Counted from the first letter of the stretch, positions 24,930 through 38,129 are shown. The stretch is 64,000 nt of DNA from Polyodon spathula (GCF_017654505.1 NC_054553.1:9671558-9735557), one strand, 5' to 3'. Made by a program: numbers and translations. The notes: generated from the letters alone by a model not told the origin.

Positions 24930-26323
24930 CTTTTCCAAATAATTTTACATAAGTGTACTTAAGGGTTACTTATAGTCTCAAGAACACACTACATTTTCAA
25001 TGTAAAAAAAAATGCAGTCAGCATATAGTTGCCTTTTTATCTTTTGCTTTTTTATTTAAAAAATAAAATAAAATAAATACCTAGCTCTTTTGTACACTTT
25101 ACCGTTCCGTAACATCAGCTGTTTGCATTTAACATCATATTAATTATTGCATGTGGAGTAAAATGTAACTTTACAAAACACATACTTTCTCATCCAAAAA
25201 AAATAAGTTTTTGATGAGTGTCCTTGATCTTAAGGGAAAAAATTCTGGGCATGCGCTGCGCAGGGTAAAGTAGTGTGGGTATGCACAGTACTCAAAGTAG
25301 ATACATTTGATAGAGAGAGTAAATTGATGTGTGAGTGATACTGGCAATGCATGACCCCTCAGGCTGCTAGACTTTAAATCCCCTTTAACTTAAACATAAA
25401 TACAGCTGTGGCTATAATGGCAGCTTACTGATACAAAGCGCAATGCAGATGAAAAGCGCGCAACTACGTCCCAGACATGGTCAATCTATATTTCGAAATA
25501 GATTTTAAATCACTTTTCAGACTTTCTCGGAGTTCAGTTTTAAAATGTTGCTAATTCTTCCTTAATGTTATATAATAAAAGTGTTTTACAAAAATTTTTT
25601 GCAGTTTGAACTGTTTAAAATAGGTTCCCATCTCCTTTCGGATTCTTTGAAACAGGTGGAACCACTTTAGATGGAAGATACTCAATCCGACCATATCAAC
25701 CCTTTTGATTTTTGCACGGGGTATGCATTACATTCTTCATATTGTTGGAATTGGGGTTTTGCAACTGTTCTCATCCTTCCTGGCCATTTTAGATTTTTGC
25801 TCGGAACACGAAAAACTGTCAAAGTTAAAACACCGCCACAAAAGGCATCCCGACATCCGTCCCTATTCAATGAAGCAGCTTGGTGCCCGTCTTTCTTTCT
25901 CTGCCTGCCATGCCTAGCAGCCTGTCATTTTTACACAGTAGTCTCATTGCCGCTTGCTCCTCCGAAACACAAACAGGCCATATACATAAAATTAATTAAC
26001 AATATTTTAAACACTATCTTCACTTGTTTCTTTTAAACTTTTAGTTAAAACATAATATAATTTTAAATAAAATACTTATTTCCTTTATCTAAACATTGTA
26101 GTTGCATTATTTATGGATTCAACTTTATTTTTATGTAAAACTCTGATTTCCAACCATAACATCTCGGTCAAAATGCATTTATGAACCCCCCCCCCCCCCC
26201 CACCCCCCAAGACGTATAGAAAATCAAGCCATTAAATCTGAGTTCTAAAAGGTTCAGTCAATATATAAACAGATTTAAATGTAAATATAATTCTAACCAC
26301 ACCATGTGTTATGTTAAGGACCA
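24741..26323. other. Gene-free interval
   Basis: It contains (TAA)n at 24896-24928 and a C run at 26187-26208. A plus-strand open frame of 121 codons at 25671-26036 shows no domain I recognise and is probably chance, though the surrounding 25640-25920 has a mixed-complexity texture. Confidence 0.45.
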
Positions 26324-26808
26324 TGTGGCAGGCTGGTGAGTGGATAAAGGCCCAGAGACAGTCTGTAGTTCAAAAAAATAATTTTATTATAAATACACAA
26401 AAATAAAAGTGCACAAGGGCAAAATTAAGGGATTTAAACAAAAATAAAGCAAGACAAAAAGCAAAAATAACAATTTCCAGGCTGGGCAATGCCTTCACTG
26501 GATGTAGAATTCACAAATACCACCAACCACCAACCACCAACCACCAACCACCAACCACCAACCACCAACCACCAACCACCAACCACCAACCACCAACCAC
26601 CAACCTGCTTCCTCAGCTCCCTCCTCCCAAATGAGAAGCAGAGGCCTCCTTTTATGTCAGGTGGCTGGGTGCTGATTGATCGTTAATTAAGTTAATCATT
26701 TAATCAACTAATCAACCCCAGCCACCTGAACATAATAAACCCAGGCAGGTAGGGGAAATTAACCCCATCCCTGCCAATTTAAAAAGGGCAGAGCTTTGCT
26801 CTGCCACA
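26324..26808 (-). mobile_element. Solo LTR, 485 bp, GACCA target duplication
   Basis: The ends TGTGGCAG and CTGCCACA form a perfect 8-bp inverted repeat with TG...CA termini. GACCA flanks both sides (26319-26323 and 26809-26813), an exact 5-bp target duplication as made by gypsy integrases. The TATA-like CATAAAAGG reads on the minus strand (plus 26648-26656), and the TTTATTATAAA stretch near the plus-strand left end supplies an AATAAA signal on the minus strand. The element therefore points leftward. No internal coding region is present, so it is a product of LTR-LTR recombination. A 7-bp minisatellite has expanded inside it. Confidence 0.9.
26517..26606. repeat. (CCAACCA)n 7-bp minisatellite
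   Basis: About twelve near-perfect copies of a CCAACCA heptamer lie inside the solo LTR downstream of its promoter, in the transcribed part. The related LTR at 24529 keeps a CACAAACACC stretch but no expansion, so the array arose after the copies separated. Confidence 0.95.
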
Positions 26809-26870
26809 GACCACCACACTCACAGTTTATTAATTGCTGTGTTTATATGATTTTTTACAGCTTAGGAATA

Positions 26871-27851
26871 CCGTGTTTACTCAAATTTAAGTATAAAAAG
26901 TGTTTACACTCCCAAATATGGACACCAAAAAAAAAAAAATTGTAAATACCCTGGATGCAATAACCCATATTTAACTCTTAATGAACAAAACACAATAATT
27001 AAGTGTTAAAATTACTTTTTAATGTTTTAGGTGCCAGCAGGGAACACTGTATTACTGTACATTAAAGTATCAGAGTATGTCACATACTATATTACAAATG
27101 CAAATGTGAAAGGGAAATATGTACAGTACTTTCAGTATTGAACAACAGTCATTGCAGTTGGGAAGGGGTAAATTAACTTGAACTTTATTTCAGTCTGCTT
27201 TATTGTGCTCGTTTGTTTAATTTGGCACGTTCGCAAACAAAATTAGTGCAAGACAGAAATGTGTAGTTCACTGTCGGTTTGAGTTAGGATTTTGGATTTT
27301 ACACTAGTTGGGTTCCCCTACTTAAACCAGGCACAGACCATAACAACAATGAATAAGTTAGAGAATCAGAGAGCAGTATATTAAGCAGTACATACCTTAT
27401 TGTTCACGTTTCTTGTGCTCCTCCAGATAGAGAAAGAAAGATATATAAATAAATGATTGTTCATTTTGAAGCCGGACCCACGTTGATCATTTCAACAAGT
27501 ACTATACTGGTAATATTATAGTATTACATAGCCTTTCGATTGTGACTCCATCTTCTGACACAACTCAGATCTCGCAGTTTATCTTCTCTTCAGCAAACAA
27601 AATTACTTTTTTTTTAAAAGCTGCATTAAAAAAATTGTGCAGTCATTTTAATACACCAGCACTGTACTGAGAGTAATATCTGCAGAGGGCAGTACTGTGT
27701 ACAGTTAGTCTTGTTCAAGCGCACTAGAATAATTGACATGCGCAAACATAAATTGGTACCCTAACTAAAAACCTTGAATCCAAGTCACTCCCCACAGATT
27801 TGAACTTTTATTTTGGCCACAAAAGAGCGACTTAAATTTGAATAAATACTG
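26871..27851. mobile_element. TIR element, Tc1/mariner-pogo-like ends
   Basis: The left end CCGTGTTTACTCAAATTTAA is mirrored by the right end TTAAATTTGAATAAATACTG with few mismatches, giving terminal repeats of about 22 bp. A TA precedes the left end (26869-26870), as for TA-targeting transposases, but the right flank no longer shows a clean TA. Ends of the form CAGTATTTACTC... are typical, from memory, of pogo/Tigger-like families. The 981-bp interior has no readable transposase, so this is a decayed or non-autonomous copy. Confidence 0.6.
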
Positions 27852-29492
27852 TTCTTCAAAATGACCTAGATATCCCTATCAAGGATATAAATAACATGTT
27901 AAAGTCATTGATATCATTAATAAGTATGTCACCATAATCTGTATCCAGAGCATGTAGAATCTATCACAATAAATGCCTATGCAAAGTTTATTCAAATCCA
28001 GGCAAGCAGTTTCCAAGCTATAGCCTGCAATCATTCAGTCTATCAAGTATCACAACTGTGAAAAACTCACTCTGAGCTAAGTTCAAAGTATGTACAATAA
28101 ATTGCTGCATTAAAAGCCAATGCGAAGATTAATTAAATTGGGACAAGCTGTTCCCAAATTATAGCCTTCAGTAGCTCAGCCAAGCACTTGTTCTAATGAA
28201 TGCCCACAACAAATTTAATTAGAACTGAATGAGTGAGTCTCAAGATCTACTGTAGTTAAAACAAACATCCAGGCATCTCCTCTGTATCTCTGTTGCCTGA
28301 GAGAAGTGTAAATGAAAATATTATGGAAGCTAATGAGGTAGCAAAATGCATTTTAAAACCAATTTTAATAAAACATAGCAACAGTGTTTAACAGCAGATC
28401 AGGGGAACAGTGAAAGTGTTATTGCTAAGGTTTTAAAATAAATAAAAAAAAAAAAAAATGTTATGGCCACATTTGTTGTAACATCCAACAATATCTCAGG
28501 AACTATTTGAGATTCAGACTTCATGTATGTTACAGTAAATACATTTATGTATTTGATCTATGGTCATATCCGTGAGAGACAACTGTTTTTTTTTTTAAGA
28601 TAGCTGGCCCTGTTTGCAAAACATTTCTGTTTTTATTAAGAAGTCAGAGTTAATAAAAGACTGAAGTAAAAGCTTTGAAATATATTCGGTTTTCTTTCTG
28701 AATGTTAGCCAGTATATATGACTTTAAGGTGCACGCTTGCCAAGCAAAAAAAGGGATAATACAATAGCTATAAAAACAGTTCTTAAACAGACTATTTTGT
28801 TTGGGTGTAAAAATATGAAAGAAAAACTGCCCCAGACAGCCTTAAAATAATGAAAAAGGAGAACTAAAGTAGGTCTAATCATGGGTGATGAGCTGCTGAA
28901 CCTTAATCAACCCTGCTTAATGCAGCATTGCATATCATATCTTACATACAGGCTTTTCATGTCACAGGCTTTTGATGAAAGCCTTAGAGAGAAAATTAGT
29001 TTAAAAGCTAAAATTAAGCCATAAATTGCATTTATCCAAGTCATTTTTGTAGTGACTTGTAAGCAGTTGTATTTGTTTTTTATTAGCTGTCTGCTATTTG
29101 TCTCGAAACAATATTTGGGTGTGCAGAATTCCAATTTGTAAATGGATGGGGCCAACTGGAAGTGAACATGGTCACATCGGAAGCTGCATTCTTCCCTCAA
29201 GGGAGACTACAAAAATAAAAATCCTGGGATTTTTGATTACGCAGAAATCGAATCCTGAAAGGCAAATCATCACCCTTGACTTATTAATAAATAAATACAA
29301 AGTTTTATTTTATAAAAGTAGCTGCATGATAGATAATGTATTGAAAATGACACAGTTTTTCTTTTTCTTTTTTTTTTTAAGAATATCTCAAACGTTTAAT
29401 TATAGGCTGATATTTCAGCTCTGGGTAGTACTGAATGATACGAGTATTGCACTTTACAGATGTTAGATCCCCGCTCATCTCTTTTAAGAGAG
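27852..29492. other. Gene-free interval with diverged tandem pair
   Basis: Two diverged copies of a repeat of about 130 bp lie at about 27965-28050 and 28095-28180. Each carries CAATAAAT, an AATGC...AAG...ATT core and a CAAG(C)...TTCCCAA/TTCCAAG...TATAGCCT block. An A run lies at 28442-28458. No gene is recognisable. Confidence 0.45.
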
Positions 29493-29997
29493 TGTGACAG
29501 GGTCTTCCTCGTGTCACGCATGTGGGTAGCCACTGTTCAAGCATACAGAGAGACAGAAGTGGTGTTGAAATGCCAGCACAGGCGCACAGGATTTATTAAC
29601 AAATAAATAACAAACGAAAGTAAAATAAAGGTGGTCATGTGACGTTACCAGCGATGGTAACGCACAGAGGACTAATGCATCAAGCTGTACAAAAAGTGCA
29701 AAATTAAACACAGCACAACAAACTATAAATCAAAGGTGCCGTGAAAACGGCAGGCCTTGCAGCAGCCCCGATCACAGTGATCGCCATGCTTTTATACTGA
29801 CGCTCCGCTGAGACACGCCCACCCACCTGCTGGAACAGCTGATTGCTTTCAGCTGCTGCTCCACACAGACGGGTAATCGTCCCCAGTGGAGCGACACAGC
29901 AGCTAAACAATTAATTAAATCAATACATTAACAATGAACCCAAAAACTTACGATAAACTACATATTTCCCCATGTGCAGGGCTTATGCCTTGCCATA
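29493..29997 (-). mobile_element. Solo LTR, 505 bp, GAGAG target duplication
   Basis: It starts TGTGACAGGG and ends TTGCCATA. The terminal CATA looks like a mutated CACA, which would complete the TG...CA pattern. GAGAG flanks both sides (29488-29492 and 29998-30002). TATAAAAG reads on the minus strand (plus CTTTTATA at 29789-29796), and an AATAAA signal on the minus strand lies near 29590-29610, so the LTR points leftward. No internal region is present. Confidence 0.8.
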
Positions 29998-30002
29998 GAG
30001 AG

Positions 30003-33000
30003 TAACAGGCCCTCTGACTTACATGGCTACCATGCTCATTGCTGTGAACGTGTAGGGTCTGTTTCTCCTTCCAGGCAGGAGCCTGTCCTCCTCTGAGTTC
30101 TCATTTAGATTGGGATCACAGCTAAATCCCTTACTTGGATCAATTGTGTGACCTTCAAATCCATTGTTAAACACATGTTCATTAGAAAGCACCTTATATA
30201 AAGACATCCTTTGCTAGTCTGATAACAGCAGTGCCTCTGTTCTGTTTGAAATAAAACAGTAAAACTGGGAGTCTGAGGCATGCTGCTAGTACGCCTTAAA
30301 AATCTCTTCTTGCTTCAAATCAAAGCTTTCCTGGGTGAAAAACTGCCCTTGTCTCAGTCCTTGTAGTGGTATAATTTTTATTAATTTTGGGGAAAGCAGC
30401 ATGCCTTTTTATCTTTAGCTTATAATAAATTGTGCACTTTACACCGTGCCTGGGGAAAGTTTATGAGTTTTGTAGAAAAGAATATTTAAATTAAAAATGT
30501 AAGTACAGTTAAAATGATTAAATGAACCAATCTTCTGTTGCTGAGTTCATTCACTTTATCTTGCTTATTTGTTTGAAATGCTTCCCTTGGTAGCAAACAG
30601 ACAGCCCAATCCATAAACAGATTATTATTACATGCATTCAGAATGATTCAGAGGAACCCCAACTGTGAGGGGGGCCCCATTTCTTGCTATCATATTGTTA
30701 GCACAAGATTGAAGAGGAACAGGTTACCAACTAGCATTACATAATTTATCTCCTGATATGACTAAAGCATTATCTAAGCAATGCTAAGTTAAGCAAGATG
30801 AAACTTAGAGTCTAATGAAACTAGAAGTGTGCTAATTGACATCTAATAGATAAATCTCCCAGGGAAGACTAATAAATAGTATAATACAACTGTTGTGACT
30901 AGTGTTGATTCACTATAACAATTTAAACATGGCTCGTTGGTTTTAGGTCTCTAAAATCCTAATATCCTCAAATCTGAATATCCTCAATTCTTTTAAAAGA
31001 TGAATAATCAATCCTAATTTCTGAGGGTATTTATTTATTTTTTAAATTCTCAGGGATTTGATTCAGAATGCAACATTAAACAATGGGCCTCCAGTGTAAA
31101 GGTATCATGTCCTAAAAATCCTCATGTCATACAACATAAGGTTAAATGCGTGCTTGTGGGTGTATTGCTAATTAATTGTTACTTTGCATTAGGATGGCAG
31201 TTTCACCACTTCCACAAAATGCTGGTGATGAATGTATGCAAATCCATTCACAAATGTATTGTATTTTTAGGCAGTGCACCCACCACGATGAAACCAACTC
31301 CATTATTTTTTTTTTTAAATTACTTGAGTTGTATCATTAATTTGGGGGGGGGTTTGAGTAAAAAATGTTGGACATGAAAAAACACATTGTGAGGTATTTA
31401 TTTAAGTAGTTATTAGAGGTTGTTTATACAACAAGCTTCCCCTGGACTAGCTTAACACAGGCTTATCAGAGCCCAACAAAAAGAAAAGCCAGCGGAACAG
31501 TACTGGTGACAAACAAAAATAACAACCGCCATAACCCACTACACCTCACCCCTCGCACAAAGCCAATCCCTCACCCAATGGCGGTTCTGTGTCACTAATA
31601 ATTTTCGTAGAGACTTCACGGCAACTTCAGCAAGAACAACATTACTCAGTTGTGTGGTCAGTGTTTGAATTGGGGATGCAGGGAAACTATTACCAATAGA
31701 TAGATAGAAAGCTGCCTAAAGTACCACAGTGTTGACTGTGTTTCACAGTAAGAGAGTTTATGCTTTAGTTCTCTGGTCCATGACAGCCTTCACCTAATAT
31801 GCACTCTGTGTTAAACTTGAGAAATTTTCTTCTGGCTGTGTTTGCAACAAAGAAATGTGGAAGGTTATATTAACAGCATTTGTACTTGCTAAAAATGATC
31901 AGTTTACCAAATGCTACATATGGGTTGGATTTTCCAGACTTGAATGTAAAATTGAATATATATTAAATTATTAAGGTACTAATCAAAACAGACTCTGGAA
32001 TAGAATGACCAATTACTTATTGACTAGACAGACTGCATCAGAAATATAAATGTATTCTCTGATACAATTCTTGTAGAAATTGAAAACCAATAGAGAGGAG
32101 ACTAATGTAATATAGTCATCAAAAAAATTTTTTTTCACAAAACGTTATCTAATAAATCTCATATATTCTACAGCTTCATAAAGTTGAATGAAACCTGCTG
32201 AACAGCGGTATGTTAACATGTTGAATTACATACATTTACTTAACGAAAAACTGAAATTGAAAAATATACCATTTTCAAAATCTAACATGAAATACTGTAT
32301 GGCTTCCAGTAGACTTTTGCTATTTAATTTTATCGTTTCTTTGACGACATGATGTTAAATAAAATATCGAAATTATGTTCATATAGTTTTTATTTTTTAT
32401 ATTTTATTGTGTCTCAATCCCCAAATTCTAGGTGCTGGAACACTTTTGGCCATAGCTGCACAGTATTCTCGCTCTACTGTAGTATAGTGTATGTAGTTTA
32501 CTCATAATGAAAGAGTTAAGTTCTTTTAGTTAAGCAATGACGTTACTGTCAAGCTCGACAAAAAAGTTTGTGTGTATGTGAGCTTTGAAAAATGCCATTC
32601 AGTAAACAACCCTGACTGTGAATTGGTAGTATTTATGTAACAGTGAATCTGAATAACACAACAGTCTGCAGTGTTGGAAAAGCTGATGCCCATACATACT
32701 AGTGGGTACTTTGGGCCACTTTAGCGTATGTTTATCTTACTACAATACAATGGACACACCTGCAGGTGGAATCAGCCATGTGACCAGAGTAGAGCTTGCA
32801 TCGGCACAATCGTACCCTTGTTAAGTAAAGGAGATCCTTCTGCTATAAGATTATTATTGCTGAATATTTGCACACAACTCTCACACAGCTTACAGAGGTC
32901 TTGTGGAACACATGGATTTACACCCACTGCATACATGGAAGTATTGTGACAGTGCAAGGAGTGAGTACTTAGTTCCAGTGGTAAAACTGTAACCATTTTA

Positions 33001-33469
33001 TTTTAGGAGAATCACTGCAAGTTAAAATGCCTGGCTAGAGATTAATTCGTTGTCATCAATGTAATTGTTAGAAACAAGGTAATGTGCCATTGCAGTGATT
33101 GTTTTTGTTATTTATTGGTCTCTCTTGCCTTATTTGCTCCATCTTGCATGTAAAATCTGGAAATATCACAGTTTCTTCGCAACATAGCTGGAAAATCACT
33201 TTAATCCCATGGGAGAGTGTTTAAAGTGATTACCCTTTGGCCGATAACCTACAGTTTCTATTTTGATGGCATAATATGGTTGTTTTAAATAAGCTGTAAT
33301 GTACCTGACGTTCATTCTCCAGCTCAACCCATTTGAGGAGACTCACAATAAACTAGAAAATATACCTTTTTGTTTGTTCATTTGGAAAAAGACCAATACA
33401 AATGCATTTAGTGGAGGAAACCTTGCAATACCATTATAGTAATGATTTCCATTAAATGTGAGTAGGTGT
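30003..33469. other. Gene-free interval
   Basis: No recognisable gene or complete mobile element. Simple features are a T run with G run near 31305-31350 and AT-rich stretches around 32100-32400. Small open frames near 32.7-33.0 kb show no domain I can name. Confidence 0.5.
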
Positions 33470-35510
33470 TAAAACTTCATCTTGATATTGGACTTGGCTC
33501 TCACCGAGATAAGCACCGACTAAGACATAGCTTCTTTTACTGTAAACTAATGTGATCCATATGTGTTTCCTTCCATCTGATGATGTAGATATCATTCTGC
33601 CTGGTGTTGATGGCTAAATTGTAATGCTGGCTCCAGGGATCAGCCTATTTGCTTCCCTGGGGCATCAGCACACACAACAGCTGCAATGCTTGCTGTAGGG
33701 ATCAAACGCAGTGTGGCCTCCCTAGTGAATCAGCATGACAACTTTCTGGACTGAGTTGAGTATGGTAATTCTCAGGGATCTTTAAGTGGGCAACTTCCAT
33801 CCTTGGTGTTTTGCCGATTAGCCCACACCACCTTAACCAGGCTCGACAGTGATTCTGAAATCCCAGAATTACACCCCTCCGTCCCCCACTCAGCTAAGCC
33901 CTGCTTACTTACCTTCCTTTCCATCAACATTGCATTCTTTGTTCTGTGCTTGAGGTCCCCAACCAGAATTTTTGCGCCTCAACAGGAGCCAGTTACTGCT
34001 TCTCTCTGCTGCTTCAGACACATTCTTCACTATGCATCGCAACTCTTGACCACTGAATCTGATGTCTCTCAGAAACCAGGTTGTGGAGTGTGCCACAAAT
34101 CCTCGACAACCCACCTCCACAGGGTAAACCTGGACTCGCCATCTTCACTGTTATGCTTCAGCAGCTATATCCTCCCATGGTACTGTTAACTCTACTAGGT
34201 GAACAAGGCGTGCTGATCCAGACCACAAGACAATATCAGGTTGAAAGTTAGTGGTGGCAAAATCTCAGGTGGGAAGATAAGCCATTGTCCAACATCTGCC
34301 AGCATTTCCAGTCTCTAGCAGCTTCCAATTGTCCAAGACGAGTTTTGGTTTTAATACCTTTTCTTGATGGTTGCTCCCCTAGACAGAGGAATGTTGTTCT
34401 TCTTGTGTCATTGTGACAAAGTGCCCCGCCCCTGTGTGTATTTTGTGTTGTATGTTGGGTGTTAATGTTGGTGTATAGTCATTGGTACAGAGGATGTTTA
34501 AAATGTATATTTGTATTTAGGCACGAGGATTGCATAGCACTTCACATGCAAGTAAAATGTAATAACATGTGAGCACGGGGAATAGCAAGCGAGTCTCGGT
34601 ACATCTGCATAAAAGCAGCATGTTTTCACTCACTCGGGGTTGGGTGTTCGGTGAGTGGAGAACGGGATTGGAGACGGAGGTAATTGTAATAGATATAATA
34701 ATAGAAGCTCACCGTGTTTTGTCTTTATAGTCCGGTTTGTTTGTCTTTTTGTTTTGACTACAAGTGCCGTGTCCTGTGTCTTGTTTGTCTTACAACCTTT
34801 TATTTTCTGTCTGTCTGTTCATTATTAAATGCTGAGCGAGACCATTCGCTCAGCTTCACCAAACTCCACCTCTGTTGTTTACTTCCTGGTTCCTGGTTTC
34901 TGGTCTGACGCCACCTACTGCAGCCGTCTTTGTGACAGTCATATATTTCTGGAATTGGTGGTAACCTGTTGGTCATGCTGCATTTGTCTTCCAATGCTAA
35001 GGCCAAACATCGCAGCACCTAGACATGATGCCAAGTAAACCATGCTTGGCTAAGACCCACCTTACATCTTGTCAAAATGGGTTTTAATGTAGCTGATGAT
35101 GAACAAAGAGGACACCACGGATCCCCTCCTACCCATAGATTAAGGTTCTGTGGTGATGGGAGAACATCATATGTTGACCTGATGAGGAAACTGATCCTGC
35201 TCTGTTCCATTGTCCATAGGTCTTGCAAGCCGATCTTGCGTTGTTCCACACTCTCCCATCTCGTCAATTCTCCCTGCTTGGCCTGGGAAACTGCCTTTAC
35301 GCACCTCACCCTCTCCTCCCGCTTTTGCACCTCGTTGACTACCAGCTTCCTCCATTGAGTTTGGCTGCTTTGTGCCATGTAGGAGGAACTGAACTGAGAC
35401 CAAGGCCTCCTATTCTCTTCCATGCTGTACTTGCCCCGTGATATTAATGATACAAAGGGCAGCCTTTGCATCTTCCACAGCTTCTGTTGCTGCCCCCTTT
35501 CTTCCAGTTT
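33470..35510 (-). pseudogene. LINE ORF2 3' end with restriction-like endonuclease motif
   Basis: The C-terminal part of a non-LTR retrotransposon ORF2, read on the minus strand and split by an LTR at 34412-34937. In order (descending coordinates): the post-RT domain with SFLIRSTYDVLPSP; a zinc-knuckle-like CPLCSSSATLKPILTRC in which the usual His is Pro; then, past the LTR, TRLGQLEAARDWK. Next is a PDIVLWSG...VELTVPWED segment whose PD...E-x-T spacing recalls PD-(D/E)XK restriction-like endonucleases of R2/NeSL/R4/HERO-type LINEs. Last is VGCRGFVAHST...SNWLLLRRKNSGWG. The 3' untranslated tail extends to about 33470. Several frameshifts and stops make it non-functional. The LINE identity is firm; the exact clade is not. 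Confidence 0.82.
34412..34937 (+). mobile_element. Solo LTR, 526 bp, GTCAT target duplication, in a LINE
   Basis: The ends TGTGACAAAG and CTTTGTGACA are inverted repeats with one mismatch and have TG...CA termini. GTCAT occurs on both sides (34407-34411 and 34938-34942), a 5-bp target duplication. The LINE sequence reads continuously across the insertion once one GTCAT copy is discounted, so this LTR entered an existing LINE copy. A TATA-like CATAAAAG at 34608-34615 suggests plus orientation. There is no internal region. Confidence 0.9.
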
Positions 35511-38129
35511 TCAACACAGTGTATTACCATGAAGAATACTTATTAGCAGACCACAGTAACGGCAACACAATTAACTTTGAACAAATATTGCATGATACAG
35601 TAGCTAACTGCTTGATATAGTGCTGTTATATCACCAGTATGTGGTATGCCAGTGTGTTGATTACACCAATGTCTCATACCATTGTAATTGCCCCTTAGTA
35701 CAAAACCATTGCCTTACCATAGTAGTGTGATTGACCATCAGTGACAATGCAATGACACTATGTCGACAGCATATGCAGCATTTAGACAGAATAAACAAAG
35801 TAAAAAAAAAAAAAAAACTCTTTGTAAATATATACATTTCTCCTCTTTGTTTGGTCTGTTTGTGCACAGGTGTGTGCACAATTTGGTCATTGTTGCTTTA
35901 TTTTCATCAAAATAGGAAAATGTCATTAACATATTGAGGATCCCAAATATAAAACATTTGCATTATGTAATTAAAAAAACAACTTTATTCATTTGATGGG
36001 TTTACGGAAGGAGAATGCCCAAGAGCCACTGCGCATTGCCACCATGTTTTGTCAGTTTTCTTTTTCTTTTTTGTATACTATAATTTTACACTACTATATA
36101 TGTTTGCCCGGGTGTTACCATTGTTGGTAATGGCTGTGCTTTTTGTTTTCTTTTGTGTGCGCTGCCCGTGAATGAAACTAGGAAAAACTGCTAAGAAAAC
36201 CAATGGCCTGTTCCTATTTCTGAGAGGTTGCACCCACACCCCTATCACAGTTACAAATATCTATATTTTTCTGATGGAGTCTGTTCGGTGCAACAGTAGT
36301 TATGGGTAAAAAAAAAGACTTCTGAGGAATGTGTTTGCTCCTTTAAAAAAGTAGAAAAAAACCTCACAGTGCACTACCAAAAAGGAGGCAACTGTACTTA
36401 ATTTGCTTCATATCTGCAACTGACCTTAATCAATGAATTCTGCCAGTTAATGCCTGGATTTAAGTTTGAGATACAGTTAAATGGTTTAGCAAATGTAAAC
36501 CTCCCAAAGGCTCCTATTCATGTTCCCTCCACAGTGTCTCATACACAGCAAAGTAGTAGAGCTGCATTATCAACAAATTAAATAAAAAATTAAAACGTGA
36601 AACAGTCACAATGTCTGGTTTCAATGACAGAACACTTAGTCAACATCTATCAGTTGGCATTGCTTTAAGACATAGGGTTTTCATCTTCGGTTTATGAGCC
36701 AGGGGAAGAAAAATAATAACAACAACATCAACAAAAACAGGCTATTTGGCAGTTCTTTTATTTTCATAATGTTTGAAATGTTCTGCAGTAGAAACAACTT
36801 AGCTGTTACAACTGGGACAATTCACTTCTTACCAGGAGCAAACCTTTCATCTTGTGGTATTGGCTGGCCTTAAGCTGACTTCCAAGATAAGAGCCCACAT
36901 CATAAAAGCACAATAATAGACATACACATTAATTGCAACTAAAGTCATTCTTCCTCAAGCACTGATTGAGCTGGCCTTACTCAGGTCACTGTTAGATGGT
37001 GATGTTCAGCTTTCTCACATATTTTAAGAGTGTGTTGGAGGCAGTTTTTGCTTCATTAATCTATTTACCTCCAGTTTTAGTGTCAGCAACAATAACATGT
37101 CATCAGTTTTCAAAGCTTCATTAATATACCGCAGTAACTGACAGAGTCTACATTTTAACCCATTTTGATTCGAACCCATTCATAACTTCAGAAATAAAAA
37201 GTAAAACTGTGGACCTTTTCACATGTTGTCTGTTTTCACGTTTGGTGTAAATTGAAGTACAGTTCAGTTTGTTTGCAGACATATGTAAAAATAACTTTTT
37301 GAAGCAAGACCATCTTGGTTGTTTCTGTTGTGAATTAGCTGTGTAACAGGCTACTTAATTTTCGTATATTTGTTGAATGTGCATCATAGTTTAAAACTCA
37401 GGTTAGGCCCTCTAATATGATGTCATAGTGTTGTTGCAGGAAAAAGGTATTTTCATAACTAGGGATAAGAAGATGTAATGGTTTTAAAGCAGCTTACATT
37501 GCACCAGAAATGTAAATGCTACACAATGTCACCTGCCACCTATGGCAAAAACAAGGAAGGCAGGGTGCTTACAATGAAGCAATCCACAATGTTAGAGACT
37601 AGAGACAGCTATGAAGTGGAGCATGGGAGAAGGTTGGTTGGAGAAATGAAAGGCAATAAGGGAATGCTTAGGTAAAGTAATATAACGAGTTGGCTGAAAG
37701 GTATAATTGGCTGAAATAAAGGTATAATCTCTCTCCAGAAATGTAAATATATTCATCTTTTTAGCCTAGAAATGTTTCTTGAATATATATTTTTGAATTT
37801 AAATTATTTGAAACAAACATAATTAAAACTAGAAGGATGTTTGTCTAATGCTGCAAATCAGCTTTGGGCTGTACGTTGTCCTGGGAGTGGTCGATGCTAA
37901 ATAAGACCTTGCATCTTATGTTTTTTTTATTAGGGTTACTTCAGGTCTGTCACTAGGGCTGCATACAGAGGTGGGTTACGATTGGTTGTTGGGGTGGGAT
38001 AGCCACATGACACCTTTCAAAGGGCATGAGTTTAGGTGAGTAGTGAGACTATAATGAAAATGAGAAGAGAGTGTGTTTTAGGTCTGAAACATGCATAGAG
38101 ATAGCAAATACAAATACCTCTACCACTAG
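35511..38129. other. Gene-free interval
   Basis: AT-rich sequence with an A run at 35801-35816. The open frames seen here are short and lack recognisable domains. Confidence 0.5.

Noticed and set aside
25671..26036. 121-codon plus-strand frame as a host gene
   Set aside because: No domain, no splice context and an AT-rich hydrophobic end. The opposite strand is also open for 62 codons, so coding direction cannot be argued.
26517..26606. Regular short repeats considered as a CRISPR array
   Set aside because: The 7-bp units have no spacers and lie inside an LTR in a eukaryotic genome.
33803..34189. 128-codon plus-strand frame
   Set aside because: It is antisense to the LINE ORF2 tail, which has clear family motifs on the minus strand.
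35077..35441. Plus-strand frames at 35077-35358 and 35223-35441
   Set aside because: They are antisense shadows of the LINE zinc-knuckle region.
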